Below the pieces are notes generated by a model. It searched no databases and was not told the origin of the DNA. It was given only the letters and a program-made list of their open reading frames with translations. The translations under genes were made by a program, and so were the position numbers. Positions 12,161 to 24,040 of a DNA stretch of 64,000 bases are shown here, in pieces. The DNA comes from Pseudo-nitzschia pungens. Its lineage: Eukaryota > Bacillariophyta > Bacillariophyceae > Bacillariales > Bacillariaceae. The stretch is from the NCBI GenBank assembly GCA_037355855.1, contig CM074759.1, positions 7,006,001 to 7,070,000 on the forward strand, in the 5' to 3' direction. Each line of letters opens with the position of its first letter. Positions within the stretch are counted from its first letter, which is position 1.

Positions 12161-13300
12161 GCACCAGATCCAGACTTTTCTTTTACGACCGGGGATGATG
12201 TGACTCTTCTAGGAATGATAGCTGTAGCACTCTGACGTGCCCGCAATCACGAACTTGAATCAACACTCGCTGTGTGGCGAGTTAGACGTCAATCATCTGA
12301 CAATAGATGCTAATTGTTAGAAAATCAACAAATTTTTCGAAGTCAATTTCGTTTTTGTGTCAAAAACAAGTTTTGTAGTACGATACATAAGGAAGGGATC
12401 GAAATCACTTAGTTGGCAGTCAAAGACCAAGACACTAATAGGTAAACTTACTTTTATGCGAATGTAACAGTGCGACGCAACACCGACTGAACTCGATGAT
12501 AATGATACTTCCTGTATTTGGAAAGAGCGTACACGCAGCATCTCGAAACCTTCTAGTATCCGTTGCTCTGGTAGCACCAACCAATCGGAGGTGCAGATAG
12601 GAGGGTCTAACGCTTTCGAAGTTTAATCCTCAAATAAAGTCGATCTCAAAATGGGAGGATAAGTCGTAGTAGTAATACTGGTACTAGTACTACTCATAGT
12701 GGTAGTAGTACAAATGGATTCCTCGAGCATCGCTGCTGGTGGTGATGCAACAAAAGCAGCAGAGGAATTGTTGTGATCTACCGAAGCTGAATAGAAGTAC
12801 TGTGACAAAAGTAATGTGATACCTGCCACCAAGTGTATCTTACTTCCTTTTTTGATGCATCTTATCTTTCTGCTGCAACCACGACTCTTCAAAGGTATTT
12901 TCCATTAGTATCATGTTTCTAATGTTTTCCCATTGCATGACATCTACCGTAAGATTTACGTACCTGTAAAATCTGAACAACGGTACAAATTATTATTATT
13001 ATGTGATGCGCTAGTCCAATTTTCGACTAAATCGACTCATTGTGGCAGGTGCCAAGATACCGTGCAGCACGGTAACTTACGAGAGCACAATCATCTCTTT
13101 CCTATGATTGGTAAGATTTTAACCTTACTGCCCGATACAGTAAGATTACAAGTAACTTACTCGTAGCATCCCTCGATGAAGGAGAACAACCAACAACTAA
13201 CAAGCAGAAACCAAAGTCTGTTTCGATCAATCCAATGGGTGCTCGACTTCATATTCTCCCATTTGAATCTCAATAGAAATCAAAAGCAGCAAGGGTTACG
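12161..13300. other. Spacer between the plastid protein and the GCN5 gene
   Basis: No supported gene. It contains CTACTAGTACTA-like simple sequence (about 12663-12712) and GTAAGATTTTAACCTTAC/GTAACTTACG-type dispersed motifs (about 13065-13165). Confidence 0.45.
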
Positions 13301-14965
13301 ATGAAAGATAGAACGTCTAAGGAAGACGAATCGAAAGCTTCCGGGGAGAGTGGCAAAAATGACAGAAGCAAAAAACGCAGGGCGGAATCTCCACCTTTGG
13401 AAGATGCGTCTCTCGGTCGAGAAGAGAACAATACGGAATCGCGGTCGAAGAGGCGAAAGCAAGAAGAACTATCCGGGAGCAATCGGGACGTGGACGAAGA
13501 CGACAATAAACAGGGCAAGGGATTTGGCTTGAAAGACGCTTCAGAACGCAACGAGAAAGCAGACCAGAAAGGAAAAGCAGAGAAATCAGGGTCAAAAGAA
13601 AAAGATGACGGTGAGACTGGTGCGAAGGACATGGGAGTAGAGAAAAACGAGTCACCTCAACCCGATTCTGGTGCCGGAAGTTCGCGGGTCACGGACGACG
13701 ACAAGAAAACCGACAATGACACGAAAAGTGATTTGGCGACTTTGGTCGACAGCGACAAAAAATCTCGGGATCCGTCGACGGAGGGAGTCAAAAACGAGTC
13801 GAATCCGGGTGCATCATCGTCTACTTCCCTCGACGGACAGGAAACCACAGGAGACGCCGCAGCGAATAAAACAAAGGCTGGCAGTTCCAATCCCTACGAC
13901 TCCCTCAAATACATAATGGTTCGCAACGACGGAAAACCGGAATCACTGATCAAATTGGTGGCCCTCAAGTCGCTCTTCTCGCGGCAACTTCCGAAGATGC
14001 CGCGGACGTATATTGCCCGGCTGGTCTTTGATCGGCGGCACACTTCCCTCGTCATTCTCAACGACGATCCGGCAACGAAGGATACCGACGAGGAAGTCAT
14101 TGGTTCCATTTGCTACCGTGCGTTTCCGGAAATGCGGTTTGCGGAAATCGCCTTTTGCGCGGTCAATGCGTCGCACCAGGTCAAGGGGTATGGCACCAAA
14201 CTGATGAACCTCGTCAAGAAGGAGGGAGCGAGGACCGGCATCGAGTACTTTATCACGTACGCCGACAATTACGCCATTGGGTACTTCAAAAAGCAGGGTT
14301 TTACCAAAAATATTTCCATGCCAAAGGGACGATACCAGGGTCTCATCAAGGAGTACGATGGCGGCACCATGATGGAATGCTACGTACATCCCTCCATCGA
14401 TTTCACAAGGATACCGGAAATGCTGGCGGCCCAGCGCGAATTCATCCTGAGCCGCATCCGTCTCAAGGCGCAATCCCACAGTGTCGTCTACGATCCGCTG
14501 CCCAAGAACTGGAAACCCCACCTGGAGGGGGTTTCCAGGGCCAACGAATCGGCAGCGCGGGCCCTGGCCGTTCCCGGAATGATCGAAGCCGGGTGGACCC
14601 TAGCAGATGTGATTGCAGCGACCGGCCAGGGCAAGGACCTGGACCGAGCCAAGAACGCTCTGAAGAGCGATCTGATCGGAATCGTCCGAAAGGTCGAGGA
14701 ACAGCAATTTTCGTGGCCGTTTCGAGAACCGGTCGACACGAACGAGGTCAAGGACTACCTGGAAATCATCAAGGAACCGATAGATCTGATGACGATCGAC
14801 AAGCGCATCCGCAAGGGCGATCACTACAAGTCCAAAAAGATGTTGTACGCCGATTTGATGCTGATGGTCAACAATTGCAAGCTGTACAACGACGAAGCCA
14901 GTACCTACGTACACTGCGCCGTGAGTCTGGAACGATTTCTGAAGACCTTGTTTGCTTCGAAATAA
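13301..14965 (+). CDS. GCN5: GCN5/PCAF-type histone acetyltransferase with bromodomain
   Basis: Nuclear lysine acetyltransferase, the catalytic subunit of SAGA-type complexes in other eukaryotes. Single exon, 554 aa, stop TAA. Residues 1-200 are a low-complexity charged tail rich in Lys/Glu/Asp/Ser. The GNAT catalytic domain spans roughly 203-370. It has the acetyl-CoA loop QVKGYGTKLMN near 293 and the GCN5 signature FITYADNYAIGYFKKQGFTK, followed by KGRYQGLIKEYDGGTMMEC. The bromodomain is at about 455-553, with the WPF shelf near 471, the segment EIIKEPIDLMTIDKRI, and the acetyl-lysine-binding asparagine in NNCKLYND near 528. The order HAT then bromodomain is the usual GCN5 architecture. The start codon is preceded by an AT-rich stretch, and no alternative upstream exon is evident. 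Confidence 0.96.
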   Translation: MKDRTSKEDESKASGESGKNDRSKKRRAESPPLEDASLGREENNTESRSKRRKQEELSGSNRDVDEDDNKQGKGFGLKDASERNEKADQKGKAEKSGSKEKDDGETGAKDMGVEKNESPQPDSGAGSSRVTDDDKKTDNDTKSDLATLVDSDKKSRDPSTEGVKNESNPGASSSTSLDGQETTGDAAANKTKAGSSNPYDSLKYIMVRNDGKPESLIKLVALKSLFSRQLPKMPRTYIARLVFDRRHTSLVILNDDPATKDTDEEVIGSICYRAFPEMRFAEIAFCAVNASHQVKGYGTKLMNLVKKEGARTGIEYFITYADNYAIGYFKKQGFTKNISMPKGRYQGLIKEYDGGTMMECYVHPSIDFTRIPEMLAAQREFILSRIRLKAQSHSVVYDPLPKNWKPHLEGVSRANESAARALAVPGMIEAGWTLADVIAATGQGKDLDRAKNALKSDLIGIVRKVEEQQFSWPFREPVDTNEVKDYLEIIKEPIDLMTIDKRIRKGDHYKSKKMLYADLMLMVNNCKLYNDEASTYVHCAVSLERFLKTLFASK

Positions 14966-15306
14966 AATTGCTCCTGAGACAGAAATGTGCCAAGAGTTTA
15001 CATCTGGAAAAGAAATCATCCGAGTCGAGATCGGTAAGGGGTCCCATCTCGATGAGAGGTTTTTGTGATGGAACCAACGGGGACTGTTTGAGTTGCATTC
15101 AGAAAGATCGATACTACAAGTACTTCGTATTTATTTTACCGTAGCAAGAGTTTGTTTCTAATCATATCATGAGTATTGTACAAAATGAAATCTATTATTA
15201 ACGCAAGATGCCGGATCTCAGCTCTCTACTCGTAGCTGAAAAATAGTTTGGCAAAGAAGAGTACTGCTACTAGAACATGGTAAGTCAATGGATTTGTTTC
15301 GTAGAA
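14966..15306. other. Spacer between convergent GCN5 and SUN genes
   Basis: 341-bp convergent 3' spacer. Nothing is recognised beyond scattered TACTTCGTA-like motifs near 15120. Confidence 0.4.
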
Positions 15307-17899
15307 TTATTCCTCTTTCATTCCGTGTACGCGGAATCGATAAATACAAGCGTAGTCGTGACCATAGTTGGAGTCAACAGCCAGACTTATCGAACGCAGA
15401 GGCGGTATCTCCTTCCCAAACACCGTGTTAGAGACTTCGAATTCCTGTAGGTATTCGTTGTTGTTTTTGTTGTCGCGCAGGCTGTATTCGAAGGAACCTA
15501 GACTCCAGGCTTTGGTGGCTGCGTCTTTGTCTTCGTACCCTACTACCCGGAAGGATCGAATCGCACTGTTTGCTTGATCGGTTAAGTGAATGGGTGGATG
15601 CTCGATAATGACACTCTCGACCCAGATAGGTGAAGGCAATCGAACGGTAAGAGTTCCGAAATTACCCCGTTTGAAGTCGTTAGGAACCTTGTTCTGATCT
15701 TCGAACAGTTTCTCTCTCTTTGAGCTGTTCTTTGAGAGGAATCTGTTGAAATGCCCAACACTGACCAAGTGTGTTTGGGGGATAGGTTGGTGTCAAAGCG
15801 GCCTCGGGACCGAATCCGTAAAAGCGTAGATTGGATGATTGCAGTATCCTGTTCATGATTGGTAAGGTGTCGATCAATGACTTCGAAGTCCCCCGTTTTC
15901 CTCCGTAGATGATTTCGGCACCATTCTTGAGTGAAGCGTGATCAAAGACCCCTGTCAAATCTGCCCGGTGAACGTCCAGGCTGTTTTGAATGATTTCTGT
16001 CAATAGAAGGTCTAAAGAATCAGAAGAATCAGCCTCGCCGTCATTTTTCCGAGCTTTGTTCACAGCAAGTTTTGTCAGATCGCTAATGAAACCTTCGATT
16101 TCCCCGAAAATCTCGCGCATCTGTTCGTCTTCTTCGATAGTACTTGCAATTTTTGACCTGACCCAGTTTCGGATTCTGTCCTTAGCAACAGTCCCGCCAA
16201 TGAACTTTTCGGCTGTAATCGTTGATCGCAATAGCAGAGCTGATTCTTTTTGTTTCAAAAGATGTTCCGTAAGGAATGGTTTGCTTTCTGGTTCTGTAAT
16301 AAGGGCATCAGCGTCCTCGTCATAATTGTCGTCATTGATCGCTTCTCCCAAATCGCAATCCACGTCTAAATCCTTGGGAACATTCCACAAAGGTATGGAT
16401 GAGGTTGTGAATATGGTTCTCCCCAAGAGTTGTTGCGCCAACCCTCGAGTCTTCTCCAGATCAATTTTGTCGGTTTCTTCCGCCATGAACTCTTCTAACA
16501 GAGTCAATTCTTTCAATTTTGATTCCACCAGGTTGTACCTGGTTTGAACTTCTCCCCGTATTTGCTCAACGCGTTCAATCAGATCCTTGTAACGGTTGGT
16601 CATAACTTGGTTCCGCGCTCTGAAAGCCTCCTTTGATCTGGATAATCCCTCGAAATTTTCTGCAAACTTTTTGTTCCAAACTTGCAGCTCTTCCGATGGA
16701 ATGGTTGGTTCTGGTTCTGGTTCTGGCTCTGGCTCTGGTTCATCGTCGTCGCCGTCATCATCGTCATCGTCATCGACGTCATCATTTTCATCTTCAGTTT
16801 CGATCACGGCTTCAGTTTCGACCACGGCTTCAGTTTCGACCGGCAAAGGAGCAGCTGGCAATTTTGGAGCTGGGGGTAGAATGGAATCGTCTAGCGGCAC
16901 TACCACTTGCGACAGTTTTATGACTTGTGGCATCGTTACTAGAAGAGACAGAAATCCAAGAATAACGAAAATAGCAATCCGTTCGAATATTGAAACCCCA
17001 GTCGAAACAGATTTCGTGTATTTTGATGAATCTCCTTCCAATGCTTCGTAGTTCGCATCTTTCTCCGCTGCATCAATTTGTTGAGGCATGGCTTGCTTGG
17101 TCATTTCATCGTGCGACAACGAATGGTGATCCGATTCCGATTGTGCGTCATTTTGTGTTGTACCATTCGTGTAAACAATGGCGTCTTGGAATACGGGTGT
17201 TTGATCTACTTCGGCAACAGCAGTATTCTGCTCTGTGCCGTTCATTAGCGCTCCGACTGATGGTGGTCGAATATTGAGTTCATCCGAAGCCCCGTTCTCC
17301 GATGATCCATCATCTTCTTGTTCGTGAATACTAGGAGGAATGGCTGATGCTACATCGTATGTAATGCGCCGAGGATCGGGTACGATCGCTGGACTCTCTG
17401 AATCGAAACGAGCTGGCTGTTTTTTTTCTAGTTGCTCTGAATCTCCGTTGGTTGGAGCAGGTTTTGTTTGAGAGGATGATGCCCGTTTTGGGGTTGTGCC
17501 CTTTGTCGCCGTTTTTGCTCGTTTTGCTTTCTTTTCCAAATCTGGCGGAGGAGTCAACGGCGAGGCCTGAAGGGATCGACGACGTTTTCGACGTTTCGTC
17601 TTTCGTGGAGGAGTAGGGGAAGAAACTTTGCTCGATTCTTTTTTTTCCTCCTCCGAGTCTTCCATCTTTTCATTGTCGCTACTGTCGCCGTCACCATCGC
17701 CGTTATCGTAGTTGTGGATCCCATTCATAACATGGTCGTAGTCCTCCGTGTCTTCGTCCTCTTCGGGATCGAATCTGGCAGCTCGTTTCTTTGACATGGC
17801 TTCTTGTTGTTGTCTTGTTCCGGAAGTCACCAGTGATGGTTGGAAGACAAATAAAAAGAGTAATAATGTTGGCAGGTCGCAATTACTAATTGCATCCAA
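15307..17899 (-). CDS. SUN-domain nuclear envelope protein, apparent frameshift in the SUN domain
   Basis: SUN proteins sit in the inner nuclear membrane and form LINC complexes with KASH proteins. The first frame runs 17899-15680. Met35 at 17797 (MSKKRAARFDPEED) is the more likely start because it gives a nucleoplasmic N-terminus without a signal peptide. The order is a basic/acidic low-complexity N-terminus, a single transmembrane segment (IAIFVILGFLSLLVTM), Asp-rich and EPEPEPEP repeats, a coiled-coil-like lumenal region, then the SUN domain. The domain begins ILQSSNLRFYGFGPEAAL...GQCWAF and continues in another frame, 15768-15307, as GNFGTLTVRLPSPIWVESVIIEHPP to a TAA stop. The switch falls at a GA-rich microsatellite (15711-15721). 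Adding one GA unit there restores a single frame. A real indel, a sequencing slip or an unseen splice are all possible. Confidence 0.82.
16709..16740 (-). repeat. Glu-Pro dipeptide-coding repeat
   Basis: A GGTTCT/GGCTCT hexamer repeat on the plus strand encodes an EPEPEP tract on the minus strand, between the membrane segment and the coiled coil of the SUN protein. Confidence 0.85.
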
Positions 17900-18939
17900 T
17901 CGATGTCAGAGGTCGAACAACAATGACCAACTTTGTGGTATCGGGGATTTTCGAAAAACTGCACTTTTTGGCGTGTTACTGTATTAGTACTGTACGTAGG
18001 ACACGCTACAGCATCCCGTACGTAACCTGTAACCTGATCTTATCTGAAGGCCCAGAGAGACCGCGAACATCTTTTAGTGCAGCACCAATTCCTACCGTAA
18101 GTGGTACGTACGTTCAACTGGTAGCTAACGAATACACTACAAGTACGAAGTAACTTACCCGTAACTTACTTCGTACCTGTTATGAGAGTAAGGTACGGTA
18201 GAGCTATTCTACAAAGTCATGGGTACGTAGCAATTAGCTATGCCCAGTAGCACATCATTGGCACTACAAGTAATCGACACACCAACATCTCTCTCAAAAA
18301 TAGCCAATTTTTGGGTGCTGAATGTGCGTCCAAGAGAGACTTACGTACGATGTACGGACCGTTACGGAAAAGGAGTCTCAGTCCCACGAGAACATGACTG
18401 GGCGTGACAGGCTCGCACACATTTTTATCCAATTTTCAAAAAATCCGTTTGACTCCTGTAAGAAAAAACGGTTTTGTACTATCGATACACGACTTTTTTG
18501 GTTCGAGCGAATTCTCCAATGATTCAAAACCGATACAATCGCCAGAAAGCGAGAAAGTCACGCTATCGCTATTATTTCTTTTACAGTATTGATTAGTGAA
18601 ATGAACACAAATGCGCACGAGGTGAGCAATTTTTAAGCTCAGTGATGAAACTCAGAGCATCGCACCTGCAGAAGAGTTCGCACTCCTTCCCCCCGAAGCC
18701 TAACTATTCATTGTACAAGCCGTAGTTGCCGATCGATCTGTTGTAGTGAGGACGGTGCAAGAGAGAAGGCAAACTGTAACCAGATTCCAGCTTTAATTTA
18801 CCATCAGCGATACGTAGGGAAAGACAGAAAAAGGGAAGAGAGAGGGAGTTATCGAAGTTGACAATCTTTTTCAGAGTAGTTTGTTGGGAAGAATTCCGTT
18901 TGATGTCAACTGTTCCCCTGAGACAGCAATACATTTGAG
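17900..18939. other. Divergent spacer rich in GTAC/TTACTTCGTA motifs
   Basis: About 1 kb between the divergent SUN gene and the RKL/RS-tail gene. 17985-18200 is packed with TACGTA, GTAACTTAC and ACTTCGTAC motifs. No gene is supported. Confidence 0.5.
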
Positions 18940-21900
18940 ATGACAATGAAAACTTCTATGATATCAGCAGTTCAACTGCTGGTGGTTTGTGGCACGCTTT
19001 CGTTGAATGGCGTCCATTCCAAATTGGCCGATCGTTCTCGAGTTGTGAAGGCAAGACATGACTCTGGCAAATCGGATCGTTTTCACGATAATGGACGTCC
19101 TATCGAAGGGCAGTCCTACCGTTCGGTAAAAATCGATGAAGATTCCACCCGAATTAGGGAGAATAAGGAAAAAGGAACCCGCAAAATGAACCAAAAACCA
19201 CAATTCCAAGCGCAAGAAAAGAAACAGAGAAGAACGAATACGGCAGGTTCTCAACAACAAAAGGCCCCCTGGGAGCGCGATTACCCACGAGGCGATGGTT
19301 CCACAAAGGAACAAAATCTTCGAAAAATGAAGGGAGATGTCGCATTGTTTGTCGAAGAAGATGCCTTGGGAATGAACCCACCCTCCGAAGATACGAACAA
19401 AAACGACGAAGTAGACGAACATGGACGCAAACTTTCTTCTCAATTGACGGGTTGCTGTTATGACTACCAGAATTATTACGCCGCAGACATGTGTGCATTG
19501 TATGGGAATGATTGCGAATCTGGAGAAACTCCCTCTCACGATTCCGGAGATCAAGATTGTTCCCAAGATGGGCTTTCGTTTATCGGAATTTCCTTTAGTG
19601 TGAACACGGCAAGTAGTAACCCCTATTCTTATCAACTTTGCGATCAATTTCCAATGGAAAACATCATCGATCGTGATTACGATTACGTCATGAGTATGGA
19701 CGAGGATGGTTGGCTCGTAGGTGGAGGTTACAAGACTTTTGACTATTCCGGAAAAATGCCGTAAGTTAAAACGATGCCCGTAAGGCTGAAGTGCGTACCA
19801 TGAGGTTGCTCAAGCATTTGTATACATTCGTTGAAGATCAGATTTTGCTTTTTCCTCATCTTTTTCCATCTTTCTATATTTTCAGATACATCGACTCTTC
19901 TCATACAGAGTTGCTTCGTATTGGGAACCTCGATCCAAACCACGGAGGAACGTCTATTGACCAAGTCTACGACGCCATGACTTCGATTACTTTCCCTCCA
20001 TTCTCTATTTTCCCTGAATACTTGAAGGGTGGTGGTGGACACCATTCTGGAGACAATGATGAACAGGAAGAGGTCCCCTCGGGGGATGTAACGCTGATCG
20101 TATCTGTTGTTGAAACCTACGAGGACGATAACTCATATTCGTCGTACGAATACTTTTTGGATGATTTGTTCAATGCCATGGATGCCAACGGTGGAGGACC
20201 CTGTATGGACGATCACGACACTGATCCGCACGTTTCCATGGCGCGCGGTGTGAAGTTCTGGTCTGCTTATCACAAGAAGCAGTACATGTACCAAACAAAC
20301 CTAGAGGTTGCTGTTTGGCAGTCAATGTATCCGTATGGAACACCCATTGGTTCTTCGGGATATGCCGCTTTCCCACCCGGTCGTCACGGATCCAAGCAAA
20401 AGGTCGGTTATGGAAATCTCTACTTCTTTTTCGATCGAGCAAACATTACGAAAGCATTTTCTCCTAACAGAGATCTCACGAGCAGTGAGGAATACTATGC
20501 TAGGCTCTATATGAAAACCGATGTATCAGAATACTATTCAAGCACAACTGAAATCGGATTCGACTATAGTGGTTCTCACGATAATGGTGACGAGAATTAT
20601 GAGCACAACCCATACGGATTCAATGCTCAAATGGCCAAACACGACATGACGGATGGTTGGAACTTACCTCCGAACTGTCTTCAAGAAGGTGAAACGTTCT
20701 TTGGAATTCCGCTGTCACGCACCTCCGATTCGAAACTTCAATCGTCAAGTTCCTTCCAGGAACAATTTGATTTCGAGTACCTAGTAGATCGTAACGGTAC
20801 ATACATCAAATCTTTCGGTACCAATCACGGTTGGTTGGTAGGAGAGGAACTTGGTAATGCTGTTGGTTCTATCGTTGACAAGGATACAGCCCATATCCCT
20901 ATCTTTTATGTTGGGACAACGAACCCCAATATGGTAAGTGTAACTATTGTTGTGATTTCTGTGCTGTTATACCATTTGAGCCGACGGCAAAGCTAAATAG
21001 AAACAAAATTGATCCATGCTTTCTTTACCGACAGGGAGGAATGTCTCTAAGCGATATGATCAGGATTGCGAAGAACATCGATTTCGGTACTCTTTATATC
21101 AAGCCTGCCTTCGTATTCGTTGACCGTGATGGACACGTCAAGCTTCAGTTTGAAGCAGACACAAGCTCGGCTTTGGCGTACTTGTATGATAGTTTCTGTA
21201 AAGAAATGGGTATTTCTTGGAACTACGAGTCACCAGAGAACAGTATTGGAGCTTACACGAACTGTGCCATGCACGGAGCAGATGATCGCGCATCCTATGG
21301 TTGTGGACCTGACGGTACAAACCAAGGTGGTTTCTGTCCTCAAATGACTTTGGCTTACCAGCCACGGTTCATCTCGGAGGAAATGGCTGCAGCATATCTC
21401 GAACGTTGCAACAACTACGTCGATTACTGGCGTTCTCTCTATCCATCAGGTGTTGCTGTAGGAACCACAAAGTTCTGCCCTAATGGAGGGTGTATGGCGC
21501 TTTTCTTGAATCGACTGGACGTTTATGAAGTATTCAAACCTGATTTAGGAGGTTCGTGGGTTGAATACAACGGTGCTTCGATGCCTCCAACTTTCTCGCC
21601 AGCCCCAACATGGGTAGGCGGCTGCGACGAACCTCATAATTTCCATCTTGACAAGTGCTTCCGCAAACGATACAAGCCAAAGGCATCAGCCGTCGCATGG
21701 GACGCTCTCGGTACCGTCGGACAATTCTCTGTAATGTTGGTTGTTTTCATGGCTGTCACCCTGTCGATTTCTATCTTCTTGGCACGTGCGCGAAAGAAGA
21801 GACGACGCGGAGAAAGTTACCTTGGATTCTTCTTCCGTGATCTTTCCCGTAAGAGAAAGAAAAAGAGAAGGAAGACGAAAAATGCAGACCTGAACGAGAA

Positions 21901-22153
21901 AATGCTCGATAGCGCGTCGCGTCGTTCCAAGTCTAGTAGACGATCTTCGCGTTCTCGAAGCAAGTCTCGTCGCCGAAGCAAATCTGCAGCAGGGCGTGAC
22001 AGCGGCCGTAGCATCGCCGGTAGCAAGAAAAGCAGCAGAAGTAGCAGCAGGGGACGTTCGTCTTCACGCTCGAGACGCAAAAAAGAGAGTTCTGGAGTCT
22101 TCGATCTCACCGTAAACGCGGAGGACAAAGACAATAGGCAGCAACTTGTTTAA
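18940..22153 (+). CDS. Unrecognised type I membrane protein with RKL motif and RS-rich cytoplasmic tail
   Basis: Three exons: 18940-19760, 19886-20933 and 21035-22153. Introns are 125 and 101 nt (GTAAGT donors) and phases agree. The product is 995 aa. It has an N-terminal signal peptide (MISAVQLLVVCGTLSLNGVHS), then a basic low-complexity propeptide-like region of about 120 residues. The motif DEHGRKLSSQ follows, immediately before a Cys/Tyr-rich ectodomain (GCCYDYQNYYAADMC...). The large ectodomain contains two WLVG motifs (DEDGWLVGGGYK and NHGWLVGEELG), suggesting an internal repeat. A single membrane segment near residue 870 (FSVMLVVFMAVTLSISIFL) is followed by a basic Arg/Ser-rich tail of about 110 residues. 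I do not recognise a family. RXL sites after a propeptide are known from diatom silica-associated proteins such as silicanins and cingulins. A cell-wall or silica-vesicle role is therefore only an inference. Confidence 0.8.
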
Positions 22154-24040
22154 TCTACTCAAACGACCAGCGTTAGTGTCTTGAGTATGCCAACTCCAAT
22201 TCGATGGGAACAATCGGTTGATGAAACACCAAAAACTAATAATATCTCGCAGAGCCCATCATCAGAGAACGCAACCTTGTCACAGTGCGATTCGTGGAAG
22301 AACGCAGCTTTGCCAGAATGTGATTCTTACAAATATAGCCTTTTTATCGTTCAATAGTTTCTCCCGTGATAGCATTAATAGTAAAAATATTTACATCATT
22401 GATAATGACTCTCGACTTCTCATGATAATTTTGAACTTTAAGTACTAGATGCATAGTCAAATTCAAGAAAATGAAGAATATGGACATCTACCTGCAAAAC
22501 ATCACTATAAAAGTCAAAGTTTGTGTTTTCTGGAAAGTAGGAGGAATCACAACCACCATGGTATTTGTGTAATTAAGATTCTATGTGTTTCTGAGGGATA
22601 ATCATTTCCAACAATGAACTCTACAATGAATGGCCACTCTGGTCACCCTTTATGCTTTAGAAGAGAAAAGAACCATGTGTGAGGATAAATAGCCATGGTG
22701 AATTGTACAATTTCACTGTGGCTTAGTTCAGCTGGTGTAGTCTTAGGACAATCGGTTTTATTTTCAAAGTAGAGCCCCCATAAGATTGGTTACATAAGAA
22801 GTTTACTTCAACAACATTCAAGAAATCAATTTTGCTATTGGTTGAATGATGATAGATTTCTTGGATTGCCACAGCGTGCAATACTACTAGTAGTAGGACT
22901 ACAGTAAGTGAAGTGTTGCATGTGATAATGTCTTCTTAAAGAAGTTCACTGTGTGAGGATCAGTTCCTAGTAACTAGTGAATAAACTCACTCTTTTTTGT
23001 ATTAACATGTGTTAATAGCAGCAAGCAATAGGAGCATACAGACATTTTGCAGGGTTCAAGAGCATCTGCTAACACACTACCAGCTCATCACCAGCATGTT
23101 AGGTAGATAAGTGTTACTACACAACTGCAGATGAATTAACTGCGACATCTTGAATTGGCAAGCTTCACAAAATAGAGCTTCTAGACCTTGGACATTTTTC
23201 AGAATTTTTCTCAAAAAATTCCACCAAGGACACCTGCAGCAATAGTGAATCACATATGATCATACGCCTACCCGCCGTAATAGTACAACACCGTCACTGA
23301 CCTTACCTCTCCCAGAGCCAAGTCAGCCCTCTTGATGGAGCAAATCACATCTCGCCACACCAAGACACTACCACCAATACCAAACCACGACACAACCATC
23401 AACACCAAAACTGAACCCTCATACCCCAGAATCGACTGCAAACACCCGTATCGTATCAGTTACTCGTGTTCATTTTTGTACGACCAGTAAGCGGAAACAA
23501 TTAAGGTTTACTCGTACAGCTCGTACAATTTTTTTTTGATGTCACCTTTCGGTCACAATCCAAGCAGTCGATCGAGTCAGTCGTGGCGCGATGTGACGTG
23601 TGGAAGTGGCATATGTTTCGTTCTTGACTTTTCATGTCTGCGTCATCATCACCATCATCTCATCAGCACTTTTTCTTTTTAGATGCGGCGTTGAAGAGTG
23701 AATACTCGTACTAATTACTCGTACGGTACAAGTAAATTACTGGAACCAATCCGATACGAAAGAAAAAGGTTCGAAGGGCGAACGAAAACCACCGCGAAAA
23801 TTACCACAGAAGATTCGTCGTCATCCATCCTTCTCGTAAGACACGGCAGAGTAATTCTGGTATTGGATGAAGTTGCGGGTAGAAAGACCTTCCACAAGCC
23901 GCATCATTGAGAATCTCCAGCCTTTCAAACATTCTCCTTCTCCAAACCGCATCATCAACGAAAACTCAAACCGCCACGAATCTCATACCTTGCGTCTTCA
24001 AGCGTAGACGAGGACGACACAAATTATTCAACATCAGTAT
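22154..24040. other. Long AT-rich spacer
   Basis: About 1.9 kb with no supportable gene. It contains an isolated tRNA A-box-like sequence near 22727, CTACTAGTAGTAG simple sequence near 22882, and ACTCGTAC/GTACGAGT motifs (23460-23730). A CAT-rich tract lies near 23645. The last 100 bp are presumably the 5' UTR of the permease gene. Confidence 0.45.

Noticed and set aside
22720..22795. Possible tRNA or tRNA-derived SINE (A-box-like TAGTTCAGCTGG near 22727)
   Set aside because: No B box and no cloverleaf can be formed downstream.
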